This document shows positions 25,990 to 33,682 of a stretch of DNA of 35,139 nt, one piece after another (position 1 is the first letter of the stretch; each line of letters opens with the position of its first letter). The position numbers and the translations under genes are program-made. Origin of the DNA: an uncultured Lachnospiraceae bacterium (GTDB lineage: Bacteria; Bacillota; Clostridia; Lachnospirales; Lachnospiraceae). The stretch spans positions 1 through 35,139 of the forward strand of contig CAMVNR010000018.1 of the NCBI GenBank assembly GCA_947168905.1, given 5' to 3'. The notes below the pieces were generated by a model that saw only the letters and a program-made list of their open reading frames with translations, was not told the origin of the DNA and made no database searches.

Positions 25990-28068
25990 TCAGCGGAGCG
26001 AAGACGTTTTACTGAAAGAACCTGATCTTCTTCTCGGAGGCGGATTATCATCTCCCCCGCCGGGACCTTCATTGAAGCCGAAGCGCTGGCGCAGATTCGC
26101 GCTTCCAGAGCCCGGCGCACTGTGCGTAGCGGAATCATCCGCACTCCTTCTCTGCAGCGGCGGCGGAGTAAAGGTGTTGTTGTCACGGTTCTTATCGTTG
26201 TTCTTGTTGTCCGGTTTGTTCTTGTTGTCCGGTTCGTTCTTGTTGTTATTGATATTATTGGTCGGATTCGAGCCGCCGCCTCCGCCCAGATACTTTGCGT
26301 CATCGGGGTGCTCCTTGGCGTAGGCTTCTTCCGCCTTACCCTGTGCAACCTTATCCTTGATATTTTTCTCAATACGGTCCTGCTGGCCTTTGGTTCCGAG
26401 CTTGCTCCATTTATCCGCAGCCTGTTTGAAAGGGTGTGCGATCCGGTTCGTTAAGGGCCGCGCCGCGAAGCCCACGACACCAAGTGCCTTGCCGCCGACG
26501 GTCTTGCCGACGGAAAGAGCCGCGCCGCCGACAGACTTGCCGATTCCTACCGCGGTGCCGATCGCCTTGGATGCGCTTGACGACATATCGCCGGCGGAGA
26601 TCGACTGCCATCCTGCGCTGTCGGCCAGGATACCGGTCAGAAGTCCGGTTGCTTTCTTCGCGACTTCAAAGCCGCCGAGAACCAGCACAAACTTTCCGAA
26701 AATGTTCAGGTACTTGTTGTTCTCAAAAAGCACCAGCTGCGGATCCATGACCATCGGAAGATAGATCATCAGAAGACGCATCGCGATAATCGTGCCGAAA
26801 ACACTGAGCGCCTGAATCAGGAAAGCGATCGACCACTGCTTGAACTTGCCTCCCTGGTCGAGCGGGGACGCTGCGATGAAGGGCGGTGCGATAATATACA
26901 GGAAAATCATGTTGAAAATCCTGGCAACACAGTTCAGGATAATGACCACCAGGTCGAAGATACACGCGACAGCGGCGATCCAGACCAGGATATAGTCTGT
27001 CTTGAAGCCGATGTCAAAGTCGGAAGTCACCTGATCCGCGTTGTAAATGGTCTTGCCGTCCTCGTAATAATACTGGGCGCGCAGGGCGTCGTCGAACCTC
27101 GGCTGGACATTATACTCTTCGTTATAGGCCGCGCTCATGGTGCCCATCAGGAAAACCATCCGGTCCAGATGGAACTCCTCATCCGACGAATAGCGCTTTG
27201 AAACCGACGGAACCGGCGTCACGATCTTGTTCTTCTTCAGATAATCCATCGCGTAGTTCAGACTGTCGGCGACTTCTTCATGATACTGGTCGACCGTCAG
27301 GTCCTTCGACAGGTTCGCGGATCTGGCGATCCTGGAAAGCACCGACTGCCAGGATTCCTGTTCCACGCCGTCCTTGTCCGTCTCGTAATAGTAGTATTTG
27401 AATACCCCCTGCTGCTGCAGGAAATACATATCCGACCGGATGTCATTGAAGCACATATTCAGATTGTATCGGTTATTCGACGTGTTGACCATCGAATAGT
27501 TGCCGATCGTCAGGAGAACGCGCCCCATTGCGGAATACTCTTCGTCGGTGAACTCGTGGGTATCCGGTTCATCCAGATGGTCCGCATTGTTGAAGATGAA
27601 ATTCACCTGCTGCATCAGAATATTCGTGCCGTAAATGACGACGTTCATAATCAGCGTCAGCCCGACAATCAGAATGATGCTCCGGATCGATGCCGTGATA
27701 ATCTGTCCGAGGGAACGCTGCTCCTTGTCCGAGATGTCAAACATTTTCTTGATGACAGCCCAGATGGTGAAGCCAACCGTCAGTACGATACCGATGCCCG
27801 CCATGGCCATGTAGATATTGCTGATCGCATGATTATTGAAGAAAATATTGATCAGATAATCATAGTCTTCGCCGTATTTGACCTTCTCCACCCCGGAGAA
27901 GACGTTGAAGAGCTGCGACAGGATATTGATGATATAGCAGAGCGCCCGCTCCACATAATAGAATAATTTGAAAACGGTTGCATTCAGAACCATTTCGATG
28001 ATCGATTTTATACCGTCGCCGAAAAGATCTCCCGCACCTTCCAGTAAGCCTTCAAACAAATTCGCCAC
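25990..28068 (-). CDS. VirB6/TrbL-like polytopic membrane channel protein
   Basis: A 692-aa protein with an N-terminal membrane part, an outer loop of about 250 residues, and a cluster of helices from about 360 to 490 (YILVWIAAVACIFDLVVIIL, IFNMIFLYIIAPPFIAAS, FLIQALSVFGTIIAMRLLM). The motif PPFIAASPLDQGGKFKQWS is typical of the clostridial VirB6-like component encoded beside VirB4. The cytoplasmic C-terminus has Gly/Ala repeats (GKSVGGAALSVGKTVGGKAL) and a disordered Asn/Lys-rich region (NINNNKNEPDNKNKPDNKN). The start is a GTG at 28068 after AAGGCAGG; no better in-frame ATG precedes it. It lies 65 bases before the VirB4 gene and forms the inner-membrane channel with it. Confidence 0.9.
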   Translation of the reverse strand: MANLFEGLLEGAGDLFGDGIKSIIEMVLNATVFKLFYYVERALCYIINILSQLFNVFSGVEKVKYGEDYDYLINIFFNNHAISNIYMAMAGIGIVLTVGFTIWAVIKKMFDISDKEQRSLGQIITASIRSIILIVGLTLIMNVVIYGTNILMQQVNFIFNNADHLDEPDTHEFTDEEYSAMGRVLLTIGNYSMVNTSNNRYNLNMCFNDIRSDMYFLQQQGVFKYYYYETDKDGVEQESWQSVLSRIARSANLSKDLTVDQYHEEVADSLNYAMDYLKKNKIVTPVPSVSKRYSSDEEFHLDRMVFLMGTMSAAYNEEYNVQPRFDDALRAQYYYEDGKTIYNADQVTSDFDIGFKTDYILVWIAAVACIFDLVVIILNCVARIFNMIFLYIIAPPFIAASPLDQGGKFKQWSIAFLIQALSVFGTIIAMRLLMIYLPMVMDPQLVLFENNKYLNIFGKFVLVLGGFEVAKKATGLLTGILADSAGWQSISAGDMSSSASKAIGTAVGIGKSVGGAALSVGKTVGGKALGVVGFAARPLTNRIAHPFKQAADKWSKLGTKGQQDRIEKNIKDKVAQGKAEEAYAKEHPDDAKYLGGGGGSNPTNNINNNKNEPDNKNKPDNKNNDKNRDNNTFTPPPLQRRSADDSATHSAPGSGSANLRQRFGFNEGPGGGDDNPPPRRRSGSFSKTSSLR

Positions 28069-28099
28069 CTGCCTTTTTCATGTCGTGGTTGGGGTTTCT

Positions 28100-29122
28100 T
28101 TAACCGATCTTCAGGCTGTTTCTCCGGATCAGCACATAGACGCCGACACCGATGAGAAGCGCTGCTGCAAACAGCACGAAAAGAATGCTGCTGATATTGA
28201 AATACATCATGATCCGGTAATTATACTCGGTCATGTTTCCTGCCGCGTCATAGGCCCGGATCGTGTAAACGCCGGAATCGTCGAGCTTGTACTTTCCTTC
28301 CGAATCCGGATAGACGGTAATATGCGTTCCGTCCCGGATCACGGCGACCTGGCCGCCTTCCTCGACACCGGTGAATGTGAGCTCTGAGCGGACCTGGTTT
28401 TCGCTGTTGATTTTCCCGGAAAACTCCAGCGTCGGAGGCGTCCTGTCGATCATGGTTTCCAGCGTATAGATTTTTTCCGCAGCCGGAAGGCTGTATTCAA
28501 TCCGGTAAGCCCCCTCGGCATCCATCCGCACGCTGAACCGGTCGTAGCTGATCGGATTTTCGTCTCTTTTCGCCGAAATCATGTAAAAGCCGTCCGGTAC
28601 CGTGAAAACGGTAAGCTCATTCGTCCGTTCCCCTATGATAATAAAAGAAAACAGTCTCGAAAGATCGCCGCCGGAACGGGTGGAGACCACATACTCCCCC
28701 GGACGCGAAATCGTCTTCGCCTTGTCGGAATACAGTTCTCCGTTCTGGTAAATCACGATGTCCGAGTCGGATTTTGTCGTGATCGTCACCTTTTGAGAAG
28801 TGACCATCCCGTCTGCCGCGGAGCTGTGCACTTCACTGCCTGCTCCGGTCTGGATCGGATAGACAAAGTCATGCGATTTCAGATCGTAATACATCGTTCC
28901 CGAGAGCTTTACGCGGCTTTCGTCCGTTCCGTTTTCTTCGTCGGGGATCTCGTTCGTCACGGGATCCAGGGGCCCGCTGTAGTCAAACTCGTCGATGGTC
29001 GTCCCGTCCGCACCGTCTTCAGCCGCATGGGCGCTGATGCGAGATCCGCCCACCGCAAGAAACGCTGCCAAAAAAAGCACCGCTGCCGTTCTTATGATCC
29101 GGAGGTATCCTCTGTTACACAT
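28100..29122 (-). CDS. Exported Ig-like protein with C-terminal membrane anchor, 340 aa
   Basis: A signal peptide (IIRTAAVLFLAAFLAVGGSRISAHA, cleavage before AEDG) is followed by an outer part with several Ig-like beta segments. One is DRTPPTLEFSGKINSENQVR, a bacterial Ig pattern, and it ends YTIRAYDAAGNMTEYNYRI. Near the end is one membrane helix (ISSILFVLFAAALLIGVGVYVLI) and a short basic tail (RRNSLKIG). It is therefore a type I membrane protein facing outward. The ATG has a poor ribosome site (AAAGG directly abutting), and an in-frame stop lies two codons upstream, so translation may depend on upstream RNA. It sits between the 604-aa and VirB6-like genes and could form part of an envelope-spanning complex. 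Confidence 0.85.
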   Translation of the reverse strand: MCNRGYLRIIRTAAVLFLAAFLAVGGSRISAHAAEDGADGTTIDEFDYSGPLDPVTNEIPDEENGTDESRVKLSGTMYYDLKSHDFVYPIQTGAGSEVHSSAADGMVTSQKVTITTKSDSDIVIYQNGELYSDKAKTISRPGEYVVSTRSGGDLSRLFSFIIIGERTNELTVFTVPDGFYMISAKRDENPISYDRFSVRMDAEGAYRIEYSLPAAEKIYTLETMIDRTPPTLEFSGKINSENQVRSELTFTGVEEGGQVAVIRDGTHITVYPDSEGKYKLDDSGVYTIRAYDAAGNMTEYNYRIMMYFNISSILFVLFAAALLIGVGVYVLIRRNSLKIG

Positions 29123-29154
29123 CCTTTATCAACATTCCTTTTGTCTCATTTATG

Positions 29155-29181
29155 CCGGCCTGCGCTTTTCAGTGCGGCCGG
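29155..29181. other. Intercistronic GC-rich hairpin between the 604-aa and 340-aa genes
   Basis: CCGGCC (29155-29160) pairs with GGCCGG (29176-29181), extended inward by GCGC with GTGC after a one-base bulge, around the loop TTTTCA. On the minus strand no T-tract follows, so it is unlikely to terminate the operon. On the plus strand a T6 run lies a few bases further on, but there is no plus-strand gene to end. It occupies most of the 72-bp gap and lies before a gene with a poor ribosome site. Confidence 0.45.
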
Positions 29182-29194
29182 AATCCGTTTTTTC

Positions 29195-31009
29195 TCACTT
29201 GTCGTCAGGGATCTTCACCGTCGTGACGTACTGTGTGGTCTCTTCGCTGTCCGGGCGGACCTGACTAATCACTTTCCGCATTCCGCCTGACCCGGAGGCT
29301 GAAGCAACATATACATTGGAAGCATATTTTCCATAGATGGAGCTGGTATAACGGCTGATTGCAGCTGTGGACTGGATGGTTCCCTGACCCGGGTAGGCGA
29401 CGGAACTCCCCGATACGGTCGGATTCGCTGCCGTCAGTGTGAAGCCGCCGTCAATGACGTCGTATCCGAGATACACACCGCTGGACTGAGCCCGGTTCTC
29501 GATCTGGTAGGTTCCCTGGAATTTCGCGGAATCGGTAATGATCGAGCCGTAGTTCACGACCTGGGCGCCGGTTCCGAGCTGAAGGCCGTATATGCCGCCG
29601 CAGCAGAGCTCGCAGTTCGGCATAATGATGATCGTTCCGTCACAGGAAACGGCTCCGCCGTATTTCCCGGCCTTGCTCTGGTAGGTGCAGATCACGCCGT
29701 CCGTACCGATCTCATCCTCATTGATGATGAGCGTCCCGCCCGGCTTTACAACGATGCGTCCGTTGTTGACCACCCAGCCCGTGCAGGATAAGACGCCGCC
29801 GTCCTCGACGGTGATTGTCACATTTTCATTGATCGACACCGGGCCGTTCAGGTTCGTTGTCTGGCCGTTTTTTACGGTATAGTTGCTTTTGATGAAACTC
29901 ATCGGCATCGGATCGCAGTAGTAGATTTCAAAAAGATCATTGGCGGAAGCGTAGCTGTGCACGCCTGTCACCGGATCATCAGTAATTCTGAAGGAGCCGA
30001 AGGATTTATCCACATCCCCCTGCCCTTTTGGGGTCCAGCCGCAGGAATACAGCAGTCCGTTGTTTGCATGGTAAAAGCTCATGTAGCATTTCCAGTATTT
30101 CAGCGCGTCTTCAAAGGTGTCGTTATCACGCAGAAGAAAGCCTGAAGAGCGCCGCCATACACGGTCCAGCGTCTGTCCGAGGGTTGAAATGGAATACTGA
30201 TCCGCAGTTTCCTTGTAGACCCGCCATGTCCGCTGGCTCAGACTCATACTGCTCGAATACTCCTTGCTGGTGTTTCCCTTGTCACGGTAAACGGTATAAT
30301 AGTACCCGATCGATTTGTCCGCCGTCCAATCCGCCTGCGTATAGCTTCTCGTGTCCAGCAGCCAGTCATAGGAGCCGTAGAGCTGTACGTCGTTCCCGTA
30401 GACGTTTTCGCCGATATAGGTCCATACCGACAGGATGCCGCGCAGCCAGCTTTCGTTCTGATCCTTGCCGTTATTCGTCAGACCGATGGCGTAATAGGAC
30501 TCGGTATCGTTTCCGGCGCCGCCTTTTGTCGCGACCATAAACGGAAGATTGGAAGGAAGCGACAGGCTGCAGGCGGTTCCGTACGTTTTAAGCGTGGAAA
30601 AGTTCAGCGGCAGGTTGCTCACTGCGCCGTAGCCGTATGACCGCCAGTACGATCCCCAATGGTGATCCGAGATTTCTCCGTCATCATCGGAATACATGGC
30701 GTTGTACTTTGCATGATAAGCCCAGCCGTAATTCACCTGGCTTGCATTCAGCATGTAGTATTTCCCGTCCCAGGAAATAATCACGGGATAGCGGTTCCCG
30801 CTGACTGCAGCCGGCGGTTTTCCCTTATGCCAGATATAGACGGTCGTCTGCTCCATGGAGGAGGCAATATCCTGAAATTCGGAATCATCAATGGAATAAT
30901 CCCCGGCAAGGACATTGGTCACGGGGAATGCAGTGAATATTATGGCTAACAGCGCCGCAGCTGCCAGAATCCGGCGAAGCGGGCGGCGCCTCATCATTTT
31001 CTTGTTCAT
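29195..31009 (-). CDS. Secreted surface protein with a predicted right-handed beta-helix-like region, 604 aa
   Basis: A basic start (MNKKMMRRRPLRRILAAAAL) and hydrophobic core end in a likely cleavage site at NVLA/GDYS. The first ~370 mature residues are rich in Tyr, Trp and Ser and match nothing I know. Residues ~375-500 show short recurring beta-strand units (NENVTITVEDGGVLSCTGW, NNGRIVVKPGGTLIINEDE, CDGTIIIMPNCELCCGGIYG), the pattern of right-handed parallel beta-helices and adhesin stalks. No LPXTG or C-terminal helix is present. It follows the pilin gene, so it may be a surface or tip component of a VirB2-based structure. The ribosome site is weak (no clear AGGAGG before the ATG). Confidence 0.85.
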   Translation of the reverse strand: MNKKMMRRRPLRRILAAAALLAIIFTAFPVTNVLAGDYSIDDSEFQDIASSMEQTTVYIWHKGKPPAAVSGNRYPVIISWDGKYYMLNASQVNYGWAYHAKYNAMYSDDDGEISDHHWGSYWRSYGYGAVSNLPLNFSTLKTYGTACSLSLPSNLPFMVATKGGAGNDTESYYAIGLTNNGKDQNESWLRGILSVWTYIGENVYGNDVQLYGSYDWLLDTRSYTQADWTADKSIGYYYTVYRDKGNTSKEYSSSMSLSQRTWRVYKETADQYSISTLGQTLDRVWRRSSGFLLRDNDTFEDALKYWKCYMSFYHANNGLLYSCGWTPKGQGDVDKSFGSFRITDDPVTGVHSYASANDLFEIYYCDPMPMSFIKSNYTVKNGQTTNLNGPVSINENVTITVEDGGVLSCTGWVVNNGRIVVKPGGTLIINEDEIGTDGVICTYQSKAGKYGGAVSCDGTIIIMPNCELCCGGIYGLQLGTGAQVVNYGSIITDSAKFQGTYQIENRAQSSGVYLGYDVIDGGFTLTAANPTVSGSSVAYPGQGTIQSTAAISRYTSSIYGKYASNVYVASASGSGGMRKVISQVRPDSEETTQYVTTVKIPDDK

Positions 31010-31056
31010 AATTTTACCGATTAAAAGTAAAGCAAGTATCGTTCAGTATGGGCGTC

Positions 31057-31083
31057 ATGCTGCCGCCTGAAGCAGCATTTTTT
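31057..31083 (+). terminator. Hairpin with T-tract, plus-strand orientation
   Basis: ATGCTGC (31057-31063) and GCAGCAT (31072-31078) form a perfect 7-bp stem with an 8-base loop, followed on the plus strand by TTTTT. It has the form of a short intrinsic terminator for plus-strand transcription, yet no plus-strand gene precedes it. It might block antisense transcription into the pilin region, or simply be a second stem in the minus-strand intercistronic RNA. Confidence 0.35.
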
Positions 31084-31085
31084 CT

Positions 31086-31123
31086 GTCCGTTTCCGCCGC
31101 GAAAAAACGGGGCGGAAACAGAC
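31086..31123. other. 13-bp-stem hairpin directly downstream of the pilin gene
   Basis: GTCCGTTTCCGCC (31086-31098) and GGCGGAAACAGAC (31111-31123) pair at 12 of 13 positions around a 12-base loop. It lies in the 169-bp gap after the VirB2-like gene and before the weakly initiated 604-aa gene. No T-tract follows on the minus strand. Stable hairpins after pilin genes are a known way to keep pilin mRNA more abundant than the rest of an operon; that role is inferred here. Confidence 0.55.
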
Positions 31124-31178
31124 GAAATTCAAAATTCGGGCCTTTTCTTTTAAAACCGGCCCCGGTCTTTTCCGGCGG

Positions 31179-31463
31179 TTATTCCGGAATAATGGTTTCC
31201 TGCGCGTGTTCGTTCGTCCACTCGATCAGTCTGGGAGTCAGAATATTCAGCGCAAGAATCAGTACGAAAATCAACACGAAGCCGATGATCGCATTCTTCA
31301 GATGCTGCTTGGCCTTTTCACGATCCTGCGGTTCTTCCGCCTTCGCGAATTTAACACCGAGGACAACGCAGAACACAGTTCCCGCCGCGCCTACAATACC
31401 CAGTACTGCAGGAAGAAGATTGTTGATCAGTTCGATTACCGGATTGGCTACATCTACAAACAT
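31179..31463 (-). CDS. VirB2/TrbC-like pilin subunit, 94 aa
   Basis: The first gene after promoter A encodes a small protein with two membrane helices (LINNLLPAVLGIVGAAGTVFCVVLGVKF, then AIIGFVLIFVLILALNILTP). They are joined by a short charged loop (AKAEEPQDREKAKQHLKN) and followed by a short polar tail. This is the layout of Gram-positive VirB2-like components. The frame extends to an upstream ATG at 31502, but the ATG at 31463 has TAAGGAGGG eight bases upstream and starts MFVDVANPVIELI, so it is preferred. No long cleavable signal peptide is seen. It is probably the most abundant subunit, in line with the strong hairpin after it and its position next to the promoter. Confidence 0.87.
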   Translation of the reverse strand: MFVDVANPVIELINNLLPAVLGIVGAAGTVFCVVLGVKFAKAEEPQDREKAKQHLKNAIIGFVLIFVLILALNILTPRLIEWTNEHAQETIIPE

Positions 31464-31549
31464 AACCCATTCCCTCCTTATAAATATTTCTGTATATGGC
31501 ATACGGCCGAAAACCGTTTATTTTCTGTTCTGCAGCCGCTTATGCGTGT

Positions 31550-31582
31550 ATTATATATGGTCCTGTCCAACAGATGTCCAAC
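31550..31582 (-). promoter_or_regulatory. SARP-type promoter/operator A (drives the type IV-like operon)
   Basis: On the minus strand: GTTGGACA (31582-31575), three bases, GTTGGACA (31571-31564), eight bases, then a perfect TATAAT (31555-31550). The repeats have an 11-bp period, and the distance to -10 matches the architecture established for Streptomyces SARP activators (direct repeats 11 bp apart, the last 8 bp from -10). There is no consensus -35 at 17 bases; TGGACA occurs only at 19. The leader to the pilin start is about 80 bases. The identical motif occurs at 9801-9833. The adjacent upstream gene encodes a SARP-like response regulator, the obvious candidate activator. Confidence 0.85.
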
Positions 31583-31606
31583 AAAAGCCGACAGGATTCC
31601 TTTTTT

Positions 31607-32413
31607 TTATTCAAGGCGTTTTCTCTGGATACGGTCAATGTAGGCCTCCGTGAGGCTTGCCCACGAGTATGCGCTCATGTACTCGCCGCGGTAAGAGTTG
31701 ACGGCATTGATATCTCCCTCGAAGAAACGGTAAAGGTCGCATTCGATCTTCTCCGGCCGGACACGCATCGTTCCGCTCTGGATCTCGAAAATATCGCTGA
31801 TTCCGTTTTCTTTCAGCGCCTGCTTCAGCGAACGCACGATGACATCCATCTGCTTCTGCATCGCCCGGTCGTAAAATTCATCCTCCCAGAGAACCGCAAA
31901 GGCTTCGGCGCGCGTGACAGACGAGCCCTGGCGGTCGATCAGGTAGGCCATCAGTTCCTTTGCCTTGGAGCGGCTGAAGACAACCGCGTTCCCGTCTACG
32001 AAGAGGTCGAAGGATCCGAAGGTCTGGCAGGTAATATGCGCAGCCGGCTGCGTTTTCTTTCCGGAAAGAGCATACTCGATTTCGGCAGCAAGCTGCTCCT
32101 TTGTCGTCGGCTTCATCAGGTATCCCGATGCGTGAAGCTTAAACGCGTCGACCGCGTACTGGGCATACCCGGTCAGGAAAATGATGGCGGTGTCCGGCCT
32201 TCGTTCCTTGATTTTCGCAGCAAGGGTCAGACCGTCCATCTCCGGCATGTCAATGTCGAGAATTGCAATATCCGCGGAGTTTTCATTCAGGTACTCCAGC
32301 ACAGCCCCCGCGGACGGGAAGCCGATCACCTCTTCCACCCCGGGAACCTCCCTGCACATCGACACGGTCATATCGAGAATCAGGCCCTCGTCATCCACAC
32401 AAATCATTCTCAT
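31607..32413 (-). CDS. Response regulator with receiver and SARP-like winged-helix output (SAPR family)
   Basis: A 268-aa two-component transcription factor. The receiver (1-120) has acidic VDDEG, phosphoacceptor Asp53 in ILDIDMPEMDG, a TGYAQYA switch region and the lysine in YLMKPTTKE. The output (about 130-225) has the OmpR/SARP form: FGSFDLFVDGNAVVFSRSKAKELMAYL, then VTRAEAFAVLWED, MDVIVRSLKQALKE and SGTMRVRPE. A short remnant of the BTAD helical region follows (CDLYRFFEGDI, then YRGEYMSAYSWASLTEAYID). It starts 1 base after the kinase stop with AAGGAG in place. Proteins of this type bind direct repeats with 11-bp spacing, matching the two operators in this window. Confidence 0.92.
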   Translation of the reverse strand: MRMICVDDEGLILDMTVSMCREVPGVEEVIGFPSAGAVLEYLNENSADIAILDIDMPEMDGLTLAAKIKERRPDTAIIFLTGYAQYAVDAFKLHASGYLMKPTTKEQLAAEIEYALSGKKTQPAAHITCQTFGSFDLFVDGNAVVFSRSKAKELMAYLIDRQGSSVTRAEAFAVLWEDEFYDRAMQKQMDVIVRSLKQALKENGISDIFEIQSGTMRVRPEKIECDLYRFFEGDINAVNSYRGEYMSAYSWASLTEAYIDRIQRKRLE

Positions 32414-32414
32414 C

Positions 32415-33668
32415 TTATGCTTCTCCTTCCAGCGGGATTCTGATCGAAATTATCGTTCCTTCGTCCGGATGGCTCTCTATTTTAAATGAGCCTTTGCACA
32501 TCGTTTCGATTCTTTCCTTGACATTCCGAAGCCCGATATGCGTCGAATCCGCGTTCATCGCCTTTTCGACGTCAAACCCCGTGCCGTTGTCACCGATCAC
32601 CAGCAGATGACAGTCCGCCTCCCGTCTGGTCTTCACGTAGACATGTCCTTCTTTCCGGATGCGTACGCCATGCCGGATCGCATTTTCCACAAGCGGCTGA
32701 ACCGTCAGGGCCGGAACGGAGAACTCGGTGTCGTCGATATCGTACTCCACCCGGATGGAAGGGAAACGGATCATCTCGATGTCCGAATAGACTTTCGTAT
32801 GCTCCAGTTCCTTCGTGAGCGGTATCAGGCTCGGTTCCGACAGCGAATTGATATTCTGGCGCAGATACAGCGCAAACTTGCCGACGGTTTCCGAAGCCTT
32901 CTCGGGGTCCGTACGGCACAAAGCCTGAATCGTCGCCAGCGTATTGTACATAAAGTGCGGCTGGATCTGCGAGATCATGATCTGAATCCGCTGCTCCGCC
33001 CGAAGCGCCTGCTCATGCTCCCGGACAAACTGCAGATGCAGCCAGATGTAGAAGGATACGCAGGTTGAAATCACAGCAGAGGTCAGGAAACTGACGGCGA
33101 ATTCATTCGCGAAATACAAATCCAGTACCACCGAGGCAATGATTACGGCCGCGTTGAAAACCGGGATCATCGCCTCGATCCTGCGGATTTTCCGGTATTC
33201 CCAGAGGGAAAGAAGGACCAGCCAGAAAAGGAACAGGAAGCTGATAAAAAAGCAGGTGTATCCGAGCGGTCCCCGGACAAAGTTGTTGCTTTCGGTAAAC
33301 GTAAAACACACCCCGGAAAAGAGGGCTGTCAGATGTACGGCGAAATTCACGCCGGCAAGCACCCAGAACGGCCACTGCATCTTGTCCGGACGGATGAGCC
33401 GTATCAAAAGGAGCAGAATTACCGGACGGATCGAATACCCGTAAATCGAGTTCATGATCCTGAGCATCCGGTGCCCTTCGATCTGCGAAAGCAAATAATT
33501 GAAGTAGTTCTGCATGACCAGACTCAGTACGACGGTAATGATAATCATCAGGATTCCCCTGCGCCGGTGCTGAAGATAAGGATCAAGGAGCACGGCAAAT
33601 GCCAGCCCGACGATCTGAATGGCAAGCGGGAAGAGAATCAGAAGCACCATCTGGATGTCGCTAAGCAC
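32415..33668 (-). CDS. LytS-type membrane sensor histidine kinase (His_kinase/HATPase_c)
   Basis: The predicted 417-aa kinase has about six to seven membrane helices (residues ~5-220). A His_kinase domain follows with the phosphoacceptor in QPHFMYNTLATIQAL, then a HATPase_c domain with NAIRHGV (N-box) and GDNGTGFD (G1). A GLRNVKERIETMC lid and a DEGTIISIRIPL end complete it. An open frame continues to 33761, but the preferred start is the GTG at 33668: AAAAGGAG lies eight bases before it and the upstream codons overlap the deacetylase gene. It lies 14 bases after the deacetylase stop and directly before the response regulator, which it should phosphorylate. The signal is unknown; the multi-helix sensor suggests a membrane-borne or small-molecule cue. 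Confidence 0.93.
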   Translation of the reverse strand: MLSDIQMVLLILFPLAIQIVGLAFAVLLDPYLQHRRRGILMIIITVVLSLVMQNYFNYLLSQIEGHRMLRIMNSIYGYSIRPVILLLLIRLIRPDKMQWPFWVLAGVNFAVHLTALFSGVCFTFTESNNFVRGPLGYTCFFISFLFLFWLVLLSLWEYRKIRRIEAMIPVFNAAVIIASVVLDLYFANEFAVSFLTSAVISTCVSFYIWLHLQFVREHEQALRAEQRIQIMISQIQPHFMYNTLATIQALCRTDPEKASETVGKFALYLRQNINSLSEPSLIPLTKELEHTKVYSDIEMIRFPSIRVEYDIDDTEFSVPALTVQPLVENAIRHGVRIRKEGHVYVKTRREADCHLLVIGDNGTGFDVEKAMNADSTHIGLRNVKERIETMCKGSFKIESHPDEGTIISIRIPLEGEA

Positions 33669-33682
33669 TGTTTTTTCTCCTT

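Noticed and set aside
31464-31502. Longer 107-aa version of the pilin
   Set aside because: The upstream ATG has no ribosome site, whereas TAAGGAGGG lies exactly before the ATG at 31463.
31564-31582. GTTGGACA repeats as a LytTR-type regulator site, since a LytS-type kinase is adjacent
   Set aside because: The partner regulator has a SARP/OmpR-like winged helix and no LytTR domain. The 11-bp period and 8-bp distance to -10 fit SARP sites better than LytTR sites.
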